Positions 16,140 to 24,161 of a DNA stretch of 64,000 nt are shown here, piece after piece (the first letter of the stretch is position 1; every line of letters starts with the position of its first letter). The notes under the pieces were generated by a model. That model made no database searches, was not told the DNA's origin, and worked only from the letters and a program-made list of their open reading frames with translations. Source of the DNA: Flavobacteriaceae bacterium (lineage in GTDB: Bacteria; Bacteroidota; Bacteroidia; Flavobacteriales; Flavobacteriaceae); contig JAHEMZ010000003.1 in the NCBI GenBank assembly GCA_024643385.1, positions 14,821 to 78,820 of the forward strand, read 5' to 3'. The translations under genes were made by a program, and so were the position numbers.

Positions 16140-16964
16140 ATGACGCTCAATTGCCAAGGAAGTTTAATCGACCTCTCTATTCCCAAAGTAATGGGCATTT
16201 TAAACATCACTCCGGATTCATTTTTCGACGGAGGAACCCTACAAAATGAAAAAGCGTTGCTTATAAAGGCGGCGTACATGCTTTCTGAAGGAGCTACCTT
16301 CCTGGATATAGGGGGCTATAGTTCCCGTCCGGGTGCCACGCATATCACTGAAAAGGAAGAATTGGATAGAGTTATTCCTGCTATTGAAGCGGTTGTTAGA
16401 CAATTTCCTGAGGCCATCATATCCATAGATACCTTCCGTAGCGAGGTCGCAAAAAGAAGTTTAGAAGCCGGAGCGAGTTTGGTGAATGATATTTCTGCAG
16501 GAGATCTGGATGCCCAAATGCTCCCCTTGATCGCTGAACTTCAGGTACCCTACATAATGATGCACATGAAAGGAACTCCGGAAAATATGAAGCAATTGGC
16601 CTCGTATCGCAACGTAACCCAAGAAGTGGTATGGGCTCTTTCTAAAAAATTGTCCGAGGCGCGGTCCTTAGGTATTAATGACCTGATCGTTGATCCCGGT
16701 TTTGGGTTCGCCAAAACCCGTGAACATAATTTCGAACTATTGGATCATCTGGAACAATTTTTACATTTGGAAGTACCCTTATTGGTGGGTCTCTCCAGAA
16801 AATCTATGGTTTACAAAACATTAGACACTTCACCCGAAGAAGCGCTGAACGGAAGTACGGTGCTTCATACCATCGCTTTAAAGAAAGGAGCCCATATATT
16901 GAGGGTTCATGACGTCAAAGAAGCAATGGAGTGCGTGAAACTGATGCAGAATTTTAAAAATTAA
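16140..16964 (+). CDS. folP: Dihydropteroate synthase
   Basis: Folate synthesis enzyme joining p-aminobenzoate to the pterin diphosphate (274 aa). Signature motifs are VMGILNITPDSFFDGG (residues ~17-32), LDIGGYSSRPGA, ISIDTFRS, LVNDISAG and LIVDPGFGFAKT. The ATG at 16140 directly opens the frame. cdaA follows after 24 bases, so the two may be co-transcribed. Confidence 0.96.
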   Translation: MTLNCQGSLIDLSIPKVMGILNITPDSFFDGGTLQNEKALLIKAAYMLSEGATFLDIGGYSSRPGATHITEKEELDRVIPAIEAVVRQFPEAIISIDTFRSEVAKRSLEAGASLVNDISAGDLDAQMLPLIAELQVPYIMMHMKGTPENMKQLASYRNVTQEVVWALSKKLSEARSLGINDLIVDPGFGFAKTREHNFELLDHLEQFLHLEVPLLVGLSRKSMVYKTLDTSPEEALNGSTVLHTIALKKGAHILRVHDVKEAMECVKLMQNFKN

Positions 16965-16988
16965 GTACATTTACAAAAACCGCCGCCC

Positions 16989-17762
16989 TTGGATATTCTT
17001 GACATCCGTATCATCGACATAATAGACATTGTTCTTGTCGCATTTTTATTGTTTTACCTCTACCGCTTGGTAAAGGGCACTGTGGCGATAAATATATTTA
17101 TTGGAATTGTCATTCTCTATGGAATTTGGAAACTCACCGAACTGCTTGAGATGCAATTGTTAAGTAAGATATTAGGGGGATTCTTGGGAGTTGGGATGTT
17201 CGCTTTGATTGTAGTTTTCCAGCAAGAGATCAGAAAATTTCTATTAATGTTGGGAACGACCAACTTTTCGGCCCGAAAGAAATTATTACAACGCTTGAAT
17301 TTATTCACTGAGAATGAATCCCATACCAATGTCTCTGCCATTGTGGGTGCCTGCACCAAAATGGGGAAATCTCACACAGGTGCGATCATCGTCATTCAGC
17401 GCAATAATAGTCTGGAGTTTGTAAAAAATACGGGAGATCCCATGAATGTTGAGGTCAATCAGCCTATTTTGGAAAGTATCTTCTATAAGAACAGTCCCTT
17501 ACACGATGGTGCATTGATCATAGAAGATAATACGATCACTGCCACCCGCGTGATCCTACCCGTATCCAACGAAAAGAACATTCCTGCACGATTTGGCCTT
17601 AGGCACCGCGCGGCACTCGGGATCACAGAAAAGACCGATGCCGTATGTCTGGTGGTTTCCGAAGAAAATGGACAGATATCCTACTTAAAAGAAGGGGACT
17701 TCGTGCTTTTCGAAAGCATGGAAGAGCTTCAAAAGATGCTGGAAAAAGATCTAAGCGATTAA
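16989..17762 (+). CDS. cdaA: Diadenylate cyclase (c-di-AMP synthase)
   Basis: Membrane-bound DAC enzyme making cyclic di-AMP from two ATP (257 aa). Three N-terminal helices (about 8-80) precede the DisA_N catalytic domain. The catalytic motif LHDGAL is followed by the second motif FGLRHRAALGI. The predicted start is a TTG at 16989; the frame has no better ATG. It lies between folP and the DUF3667 gene; the usual Firmicutes partners cdaR and glmM are not adjacent. Cyclic di-AMP generally controls potassium and osmolyte balance. Confidence 0.95.
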   Translation: MDILDIRIIDIIDIVLVAFLLFYLYRLVKGTVAINIFIGIVILYGIWKLTELLEMQLLSKILGGFLGVGMFALIVVFQQEIRKFLLMLGTTNFSARKKLLQRLNLFTENESHTNVSAIVGACTKMGKSHTGAIIVIQRNNSLEFVKNTGDPMNVEVNQPILESIFYKNSPLHDGALIIEDNTITATRVILPVSNEKNIPARFGLRHRAALGITEKTDAVCLVVSEENGQISYLKEGDFVLFESMEELQKMLEKDLSD

Positions 17763-17767
17763 AAGTC

Positions 17768-18598
17768 ATGGAATGTAAGAACTGCCATTTACCACTCGAC
17801 TCGAATAACGACTATTGTGCACATTGCGGAGCAAAAGTAATTCGCAACCGACTCACACTTAAACATATTTGGACCGAATTTTCTGAAAAAGTCTTTAACA
17901 TTGAAAATACTTTTCTCATCACTTTCTTTGCTTTATTCAAAAAACCGGAAGAAGTTATCGGAGGCTATATCGACGGACTGCGAAAACGATACATCGATGT
18001 TTTTAGTTATTACGCGCTTGGAATTACCTTGGCGGGAATTCAATTATTTATAGTGCGTAAATTTTTTCCGGATACCATGAATCTAGATGTTTTCATGGCT
18101 AGCGCCTCTTCTGCTCCTCCGCCGGAAACAAACGTTGATTGGATCTATGATTATTACAGTATTTTGGCCTTGCTGAATCTACCCGTTTATGCATTACTTG
18201 GTAAACTTGTTTTTACCAGATTGAAAAAATTCAATTATACAGAACACTTGGTGATTTTCACCTATATCATAGCCCAGTACTCCATTGCCAATTTTTCTAT
18301 CCTAATCATTAGTGGAGCATTCGGTGTGAACTTCTACCTCATGGGAAATATTCTCAATGTATTCTTAGTATTGTACACGGCATATGTTTATAAACGACTT
18401 TATCTATTAACAACAAAACAAATCATTCTTCGAACACTTCTGTTCTTCGGAATTCTTTTTGGAATACTCCTTTTATTTATTTTAATACAATTAGTGGTTT
18501 ATTATTTTAACGGGAATCTGGAAAAGATCATGGAAGCGGAAAAGTTAAAACGCGGTATTTCTTATATAGCCTCTTCTTTCATGAATTGGACCTCGTAA
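17768..18598 (+). CDS. DUF3667 zinc-ribbon membrane protein
   Basis: A 276-aa protein beginning at the ATG at 17768, five bases after cdaA. A four-Cys zinc ribbon (Cys 3, 6, 17 and 20) is at the very N-terminus, followed by five or so membrane helices from about residue 85 onward, the arrangement of DUF3667. The frame is open further upstream inside cdaA, but that part is an out-of-frame shadow. Function unknown. Its 3' end overlaps the convergent ABC transporter gene by 37 bases. Confidence 0.88.
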   Translation: MECKNCHLPLDSNNDYCAHCGAKVIRNRLTLKHIWTEFSEKVFNIENTFLITFFALFKKPEEVIGGYIDGLRKRYIDVFSYYALGITLAGIQLFIVRKFFPDTMNLDVFMASASSAPPPETNVDWIYDYYSILALLNLPVYALLGKLVFTRLKKFNYTEHLVIFTYIIAQYSIANFSILIISGAFGVNFYLMGNILNVFLVLYTAYVYKRLYLLTTKQIILRTLLFFGILFGILLLFILIQLVVYYFNGNLEKIMEAEKLKRGISYIASSFMNWTS

Positions 18599-20343
18599 AG
18601 ATTTTTATAGAACCCATTCTCTTTTTTCAATAATTCCTGATGAGTTCCTTTTTCGACAATTCTCCCGGCGTCCATCACTAAAATCTGATTTGCTTTTTTG
18701 ATCGTTGCCAGTCGATGGGCAATTACAATGGAAGTACGCCCTGCTGTGATACGGTCGCTGGCGTTTTGTATCATTTCTTCGGAATAACTGTCGACCGATG
18801 AAGTGGCCTCGTCCATGACTAATATACTGGGGTCACTCACATAAGCCCTTAAAAAGGCGATCAATTGTCGCTGTCCTGAAGAGAGCATTGTACCGCGTTC
18901 CTTTACATTGTAATGATACCCATCGGGTAGCGAAGAAATAAATTCATGCACTCCAATTTCTTTAGCTGCCGCGATAACTTCTTCTTCAGTGATCGATTCA
19001 TCTCCCAAAGTGATATTATTGTAGATCGTATCCGCAAATAAGAACACATCCTGAAGGACAACGGCGATATGGCTGCGAAGGGAATGTAGAGTAAATTCTT
19101 TGATAGAAGTACCGTCAATACAGATCTCGCCTCCATTGATCTCATAAAATCTGGAAAGTAAATTGATAATCGTAGATTTCCCCGCTCCCGTGGCACCTAC
19201 TAAAGCAATTGTCTCACCGGGTGCAACAGTAAATGAAATTCCTTTAATGACATCCTCACCCTCATTGTAGCCAAAGACAACTTCTTTAAATTCAATCAAA
19301 CCTTTGGTTTCCTTTAACTCAAAACTGCCTTCATCGGCGATATGTGATTTTGTATCTAAAATTTCAAACACTCGATTTGCAGCTACCATTCCCATTTGAA
19401 GGGTATTGAACTTGTCGGCAATCATTCGCAAGGGGCGGAACAACATTTGGGATAGCTGAATAAATGCGGTAATAAGTCCTAACGTAATGTCCTCATTCGA
19501 TGCCATATCATCCGCCACAGCATTAAGGCCACCATACCAAACAATAAGTCCCAACGCAACGGACCCTGACATTTCAGCGATCGGAAAAAAGATGGAGTTG
19601 TACCATACCGTTCTGATCCAACCCTTTTTATGATCCTCATTTATTTTTTGAAAAGTCTCATACTCCTTATCCTCTCGAACAAAAATTTGAACGATTTTCA
19701 TTCCGGTTATTCGTTCCTGAACAAACGTATTGAGATTGGCTACCTGATTTCGAACGTCCTCAAATGCACTTTTCATGGCTTTTTGAAAAATACGGGTAGC
19801 GTAGATAAGCACGGGTAGAATCGAAAAAGAAATGAGCGCCAATTGCCAACTTTCATAAAGCATGTACCCTGCTATGGCTAACATCTTTAATACATCACTC
19901 GCAATCGTGAACAAACCTTCACTAAATATACTTGCAATGGTTTCAATATCATTAACCGCCCGGGTTGTTAATCTTCCTACTGCGCTCTTGTCAAAATATT
20001 TCATGCGAAAACTGATCATCAATTTGAAGAGTTTCACACGAATATCTCGAATCACCGTTTGCCCCAACCAGTTGGCATAGTATATAAATGTCAGCTGAAA
20101 GAACACTTCTAACACAAGTGCTCCCAACATCAAGACTACAAAAAACACCATCACATCCCAATCGCATAACAACATCCCTCGGTCAATAGCATTCTTTAGA
20201 AATACGGGACCTAATAATCCGGCAATGGATAAAGCAACGGCTGCAAACGCAACAAATGAAAACGTCCATTTATAAGGCTTGGTATAGCCTAACAAACGTT
20301 TGAACAATTTAAAATCAAAGGCCTTTCCTGCGGTTTCTGACAT
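18562..20343 (-). CDS. ABC exporter, fused permease and ATPase
   Basis: A 593-aa half-transporter of the MsbA/LmrA-like type. Six membrane helices occupy about 1-320 and the ATPase follows: Walker A GATGAGKST, signature LSSGQRQLIAF and Walker B ILVMDEATSSVD with the HRLATI switch His. The signature is LSSGQ rather than LSGGQ, as in many exporters of this branch. It should act as a homodimer or with a partner encoded elsewhere; lipid or drug export is possible but not shown. It is downstream of truA (16-base gap), probably in one transcript. Confidence 0.93.
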   Translation of the reverse strand: MSETAGKAFDFKLFKRLLGYTKPYKWTFSFVAFAAVALSIAGLLGPVFLKNAIDRGMLLCDWDVMVFFVVLMLGALVLEVFFQLTFIYYANWLGQTVIRDIRVKLFKLMISFRMKYFDKSAVGRLTTRAVNDIETIASIFSEGLFTIASDVLKMLAIAGYMLYESWQLALISFSILPVLIYATRIFQKAMKSAFEDVRNQVANLNTFVQERITGMKIVQIFVREDKEYETFQKINEDHKKGWIRTVWYNSIFFPIAEMSGSVALGLIVWYGGLNAVADDMASNEDITLGLITAFIQLSQMLFRPLRMIADKFNTLQMGMVAANRVFEILDTKSHIADEGSFELKETKGLIEFKEVVFGYNEGEDVIKGISFTVAPGETIALVGATGAGKSTIINLLSRFYEINGGEICIDGTSIKEFTLHSLRSHIAVVLQDVFLFADTIYNNITLGDESITEEEVIAAAKEIGVHEFISSLPDGYHYNVKERGTMLSSGQRQLIAFLRAYVSDPSILVMDEATSSVDSYSEEMIQNASDRITAGRTSIVIAHRLATIKKANQILVMDAGRIVEKGTHQELLKKENGFYKNLYEVQFMKEEAI

Positions 20344-20359
20344 CTTACTTTTCTTGTAA

Positions 20360-21103
20360 CTATAATTTAATAGAAGGCGGGTAAATCACTTTGGTAAGGT
20401 ACAATCCATGCGCCGGTGCTGATGCACCTGCTTGACTTCGATCCTTGCTTTTTAAAACTCCGTGAAAATCTGAAACATCAAGTTTTCCATAGCCAATTTC
20501 AAGCAGTGTACCCACTATCGCTCGAACCATATTCCTTAAAAAGCGATCTGCCGAAATAGTAAAAATTAGGACATCATCCCTTCGCTCCCAATGTGCTTTT
20601 TTGATAGTGCAATGATACGTTTTTACATCGGTTTTTGATCTGGAAAAACATTGAAAATCGATATATTCAAACAAAATCTTAGCTGCCTGATTCATTTTAT
20701 CGAGGTCCGGTACTAAATGAGTGTGATAGGCTAATCCCTCTAAAAAGGGATCCTTATTTAAACTTATCCGGTATTCATATTCTCTGGCTACTGCATCAAA
20801 TCGAGCATGGGCGTCCTCCTTTACCTTAAATATTTCCTTTATTGCTATATCCTTTGGTAAAAAAGAATTCAATCGGTACCGAAGATGTTCCTGATCCGGA
20901 ATTTCTTCAAAGTCAAAATGAACCATTAACTGCCTCGCATGCACCCCCGTATCTGTTCTTCCGGCCCCGACCACAGCGATTTTAGCGTTCAATAATTTTG
21001 AGAGTGCATCCTCCAATACTTCCTGCACGCTTATTTCATTAGGCTGCCTTTGCCAACCAAAATAATTTTTACCGTGATAAGCTATGTCCAAAAAATATCG
21101 CAC
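20360..21103 (-). CDS. truA: tRNA pseudouridine synthase A
   Basis: Makes pseudouridine at positions 38-40 of tRNA (247 aa from the GTG at 21103). The catalytic Asp is in GAGRTDTGVHAR, with YHGKNYFGWQRQ near the N-terminus and FLRNMVRAIVGTLL near the end. A TTG at 21124 is in frame, but it forms the last bases of a TAATTTTG promoter box (21122-21129), so transcription should start after it. GTG is therefore the better start. Confidence 0.92.
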   Translation of the reverse strand: MRYFLDIAYHGKNYFGWQRQPNEISVQEVLEDALSKLLNAKIAVVGAGRTDTGVHARQLMVHFDFEEIPDQEHLRYRLNSFLPKDIAIKEIFKVKEDAHARFDAVAREYEYRISLNKDPFLEGLAYHTHLVPDLDKMNQAAKILFEYIDFQCFSRSKTDVKTYHCTIKKAHWERRDDVLIFTISADRFLRNMVRAIVGTLLEIGYGKLDVSDFHGVLKSKDRSQAGASAPAHGLYLTKVIYPPSIKL

Positions 21104-21121
21104 AGGTTTTGTATTGAAGCC

Positions 21122-21129
21122 CAAAATTA
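21122..21129 (-). promoter_or_regulatory. -7 promoter box of truA
   Basis: TAATTTTG on the minus strand fits TAnnTTTG. The expected transcription start, near 21116, excludes the in-frame TTG at 21124 and supports the GTG start at 21103. Confidence 0.55.
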
Positions 21130-21204
21130 CGAATTCCTCATTAAGTAATATGCATCTTGAATATTTTACTGATTACTCATTACCTTCGCAATGAAAGAAT
21201 TGTT

Positions 21205-21696
21205 ATGAAAAAAATTCTCTTACTCAGTGATACCCATGGTTATATGGACGACGCACTTCTCCGACATGTAAAATGGGCAGATGAAGTTTGGCATGCAGGA
21301 GATATTGGGGATCTATCCGTAACCGATGCAATAAAGGAGTTTAAACCGCTCAAAGCAGTGTATGGCAATATTGACGATGCCAAAGCCCGAATGGAATTTC
21401 CCTTGGATCAACGATTCCTATGTGAAGAGATAAATGTATGGATGACCCATATTGGAGGCTATCCCGGACGTTACGAACCCAGGGTAAAAGCAGAGATCGC
21501 ACAAAACCCACCTGATCTTTTTATTTGCGGCCATTCCCATATCTTAAAAGTGATGAGAGATCCCAAATTAGGATTGATACATATGAACCCGGGGGCGGCG
21601 GGAATTTATGGATTTCATAAAGTGCGCACACTTCTCAGATTTGAAGTAGTGGACAAGGATTTGAAAAATCTGGAGGTAATTGAATTCAAAAGATAA
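21205..21696 (+). CDS. YfcE/MJ0936-type metallophosphoesterase
   Basis: A 163-aa metal-dependent phosphodiesterase of the small calcineurin-like class. The metal-binding motifs are in order: LLSDTHGY (D, H), HAGDIGD (D), YGNIDDA (N, D) and CGHSHI (H..H), ending with NPGAAG. The ATG at 21205 gives the normal MKKILLLSDTHG start; the upstream TTG at 21157 adds 16 residues that no such protein needs. Substrate unknown, probably a cyclic nucleotide or other phosphodiester. Confidence 0.92.
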   Translation: MKKILLLSDTHGYMDDALLRHVKWADEVWHAGDIGDLSVTDAIKEFKPLKAVYGNIDDAKARMEFPLDQRFLCEEINVWMTHIGGYPGRYEPRVKAEIAQNPPDLFICGHSHILKVMRDPKLGLIHMNPGAAGIYGFHKVRTLLRFEVVDKDLKNLEVIEFKR

Positions 21697-21727
21697 AAAA
21701 ACCCCCAAAATTGGCATATTTCGGGGG
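21695..21727 (-). terminator. Terminator of the DUF4293 gene (minus strand)
   Basis: Read on the minus strand, CCCCC (21727-21723) pairs with GGGGG (21706-21702) with short additional A/T pairing, and is followed by seven T residues. It stops the minus-strand DUF4293 transcript just inside the end of the phosphoesterase gene. On the plus strand there is no T-run after the stem. Confidence 0.7.
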
Positions 21728-21756
21728 CTTGCACTAATACGTACTAAGAAATGGTT

Positions 21757-22167
21757 TTAACGTAATCGATCTACAGATTTTACGAGATCCTCGTCCCTTT
21801 TGATGGCCTTATTGGCCAGCACTAGTAAAACGATAGAAATGATGGGAAGTAGCACCCCAATACCCTTCTCTGAAACCAAAGTCTCTCCGGGTACCGTTAG
21901 AGATCGATAAACGAAAACTCCCAGTAATACAAAGTTTAATATGATACTCACGCGATTCAACATAAATTGATGAATACGCTTCTTATATTTAAAAACTGAT
22001 AGTAAGGTCAGAAGAACCGAACCTCCTATCAATCCTAAAACCAAAGGTTCATTCTGATGAATAGTCACGGTTCCTGTCTCATCCTGAATTTCAGGAAACA
22101 CAAGATACAACAATCCTATCGCTAAGATAGATAGAATCATATATAGGGTCTGAACTCGTTGCAACAT
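21757..22167 (-). CDS. DUF4293 membrane protein
   Basis: A 136-aa protein with four membrane helices (about 7-27, 40-60, 70-88 and 105-125), starting at MLQRVQTLYMI (ATG 22165-22167). The frame is open further upstream, but those codons lie beyond a TATTTTTG promoter box at 22190-22197, so the shorter start is chosen. DUF4293 genes sit beside rho in many Bacteroidota, as here, where rho diverges. Function unknown. Confidence 0.85.
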   Translation of the reverse strand: MLQRVQTLYMILSILAIGLLYLVFPEIQDETGTVTIHQNEPLVLGLIGGSVLLTLLSVFKYKKRIHQFMLNRVSIILNFVLLGVFVYRSLTVPGETLVSEKGIGVLLPIISIVLLVLANKAIKRDEDLVKSVDRLR

Positions 22168-22189
22168 GACTAATAGGTCAATAAGGCCA

Positions 22190-22197
22190 CAAAAATA
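22190..22197 (-). promoter_or_regulatory. -7 promoter box of the DUF4293 gene
   Basis: TATTTTTG on the minus strand matches TAnnTTTG, 22 bases before the ATG. The -33 element is poor. Confidence 0.5.
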
Positions 22198-22367
22198 GCG
22201 TTTCTTTTGTAAAAAAATAAACTCAATATTCAAAATAATGTTGTAATATTGCAAGACTATTCGTAACCATCTCAATAGAGGTTACTTAGTCTCCAGACAC
22301 AATTTTCAACTATTTTATCTCTTATTGAAAAGATACTATACTCTTAATTCTCACTTAGTACGTTTAC

Positions 22368-24062
22368 ATGTTTGAAATTTCTGAACTTAAAGAAAAAAAG
22401 CTTCCTGAATTACAGGATCTAGCGAAGGATTTGGGCGTTCCCAAATACCGCACCCTTAAAAAATTAGATTTGGTCTATCAAATTTTGGATTATCAGGCGG
22501 CCAATCCAAAAGCCGTGAAAGCAATAGCCGAAGAATCCAAAGGAACACCATCTCCGGTAGCTGAATCACAAAGAACAAATCCGGAGCAAAAACCGGCACA
22601 AAGACCGGCGCAAAACCCACAGCGAGAACATCGCCAACGAGAACCTCAACGAAATGATACCCGGCAGGATAATAGGAATCTAAAAAGCCCACAAAAGCCT
22701 CAACATCAGCCTGCAAAAACAACACCGCAAGGGCAAGGTAATCAACCTAATCAGCCTAATCAGCCCCGCCCTCAAAAACAGCAAAACACTAAGAACGAAC
22801 CCGATAGAAATCGAAATAAAGACGGCAATAAACAGCACACAAGCGGACCTCAAAAGCAGCACTCCAATAAGAATGAGGATTCCCACGAATCCAAAAATAA
22901 TGGTAACCGAGATACCCGGAATCGCTATCGCGAACCGGATTTCGAATTTGATGGGATCATTGAGAGTGAAGGGGTACTTGATATTATGCAAGATGGATAT
23001 GGATTTTTAAGATCGAGTGATTACAATTACCTATCGTCACCAGATGATATTTATGTTTCTCAATCCCAGATTAGATTATTCGGACTTAAAACCGGAGATA
23101 CGGTATTAGGCGAGGTTCGTCCTCCAAAAGAAGGTGAAAAATACTTCCCGCTTATTAAAGTGAATAAGATAAATGGCTTAAGCCCCAATGTGGTAAGAGA
23201 CCGTGTCTCATTTGAGCATTTAACACCCTTATTCCCAACAGAAAAATTCAATATCGCGGAAAAACAAAGCACTGTTTCCACACGGATCATTGATATGTTT
23301 GCGCCTATTGGAAAAGGACAAAGAGGAATGATCGTGGCTCAACCTAAAACAGGTAAGACGATGTTGTTGAAAGATATAGCCAACGCAATCGCTGCAAATC
23401 ATCCTGAAGTTTATCAAATTATTTTATTGATCGATGAACGTCCTGAAGAGGTAACCGATATGCAACGCAACGTAAAAGGCGAAGTGGTGGCTTCCACTTT
23501 TGATAAAGAAGCCACAGAACACGTTCGAGTTGCAAACATCGTATTAGATAAAGCAAAACGTTTAGTAGAATGTGGACATGATGTCGTTATCCTTTTGGAC
23601 TCTATCACACGTTTGGCGAGAGCATACAATACCGTGCAGCCTGCGAGTGGTAAAATTCTTTCCGGAGGTGTGGATGCCAATGCATTACACAAACCCAAAC
23701 GTTTTTTCGGAGCTGCCCGTAACATTGAAAATGGTGGTTCACTAAGTATTATTGCCACGGCATTAACCGAAACCGGATCAAAAATGGACGAGGTAATCTT
23801 CGAAGAATTTAAAGGTACCGGTAACATGGAACTTCAATTGGATCGAAAGATCTCCAATAGAAGAATTTTCCCTTCCATCGACCTTACGTCTTCCAGTACC
23901 CGACGCGATGACTTACTTTTGGATGAAAATGTGATTCAAAGAATGTGGGTGATGAGAAAGTATTTAGCCGATATGAACCCTGTAGAAGCCATGGAATTTA
24001 TTAACGATCGTATTAAGAAAACTCGAAATAACGAAGAGTTCTTGATCTCAATGAACGGATAA
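22368..24062 (+). CDS. rho: Transcription termination factor Rho with disordered insert
   Basis: Hexameric ATP-driven RNA translocase that ends transcription (564 aa, against ~420 in E. coli). The N-terminal helix domain is at 1-56 ([19 protein letters not shown]). A low-complexity stretch at about 57-190, rich in Gln, Asn, Pro, Arg and Lys, includes NQPNQPNQP. The RNA-binding cold-shock-like domain is at about 197-275 ([19 protein letters not shown]). The motor has Walker A PKTGKT at 326-331 and Walker [11 protein letters not shown]. Inserts here are typical of Bacteroidota Rho. Confidence 0.97.
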   Translation: MFEISELKEKKLPELQDLAKDLGVPKYRTLKKLDLVYQILDYQAANPKAVKAIAEESKGTPSPVAESQRTNPEQKPAQRPAQNPQREHRQREPQRNDTRQDNRNLKSPQKPQHQPAKTTPQGQGNQPNQPNQPRPQKQQNTKNEPDRNRNKDGNKQHTSGPQKQHSNKNEDSHESKNNGNRDTRNRYREPDFEFDGIIESEGVLDIMQDGYGFLRSSDYNYLSSPDDIYVSQSQIRLFGLKTGDTVLGEVRPPKEGEKYFPLIKVNKINGLSPNVVRDRVSFEHLTPLFPTEKFNIAEKQSTVSTRIIDMFAPIGKGQRGMIVAQPKTGKTMLLKDIANAIAANHPEVYQIILLIDERPEEVTDMQRNVKGEVVASTFDKEATEHVRVANIVLDKAKRLVECGHDVVILLDSITRLARAYNTVQPASGKILSGGVDANALHKPKRFFGAARNIENGGSLSIIATALTETGSKMDEVIFEEFKGTGNMELQLDRKISNRRIFPSIDLTSSSTRRDDLLLDENVIQRMWVMRKYLADMNPVEAMEFINDRIKKTRNNEEFLISMNG

Positions 24063-24081
24063 AATTCGCGCTTAAATTCAT

Positions 24082-24112
24082 AAAGAGGGACCATAATGGT
24101 CCCTCTTTTTTT
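24082..24112 (+). terminator. Rho-independent terminator after rho
   Basis: AAAGAGGGACCA (24082-24093) pairs with TGGTCCCTCTTT (24097-24108) around a three-base loop, then runs into T residues to 24112. It ends the rho transcript. Confidence 0.9.
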
Positions 24113-24138
24113 ATTCTCGATTTTTATTATTTAACAAG

Positions 24139-24146
24139 TATATTTG
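24139..24146 (+). promoter_or_regulatory. -7 promoter box of the M14 peptidase gene
   Basis: TATATTTG matches TAnnTTTG and lies 15 bases before the ATG at 24162, giving a predicted leader of about ten bases. An in-frame upstream start would fall inside the box. Confidence 0.55.
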
Positions 24147-24161
24147 TTTGAAACCATTCTA

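Noticed and set aside
17645-17767. Upstream in-frame extension of the DUF3667 gene within cdaA.
   Set aside because: It overlaps the end of cdaA in another frame and has no start context; the zinc ribbon begins at the ATG at 17768.
21157-21204. An upstream TTG start that would lengthen the phosphoesterase.
   Set aside because: The extra residues are not like the family, and the ATG at 21205 gives the normal start.
22456-22991. Open minus-strand frames with hydrophobic composition opposite the low-complexity part of rho.
   Set aside because: They are shadows of the Gln/Asn/Pro/Arg-rich codons on the other strand; no start signal or homology is seen.
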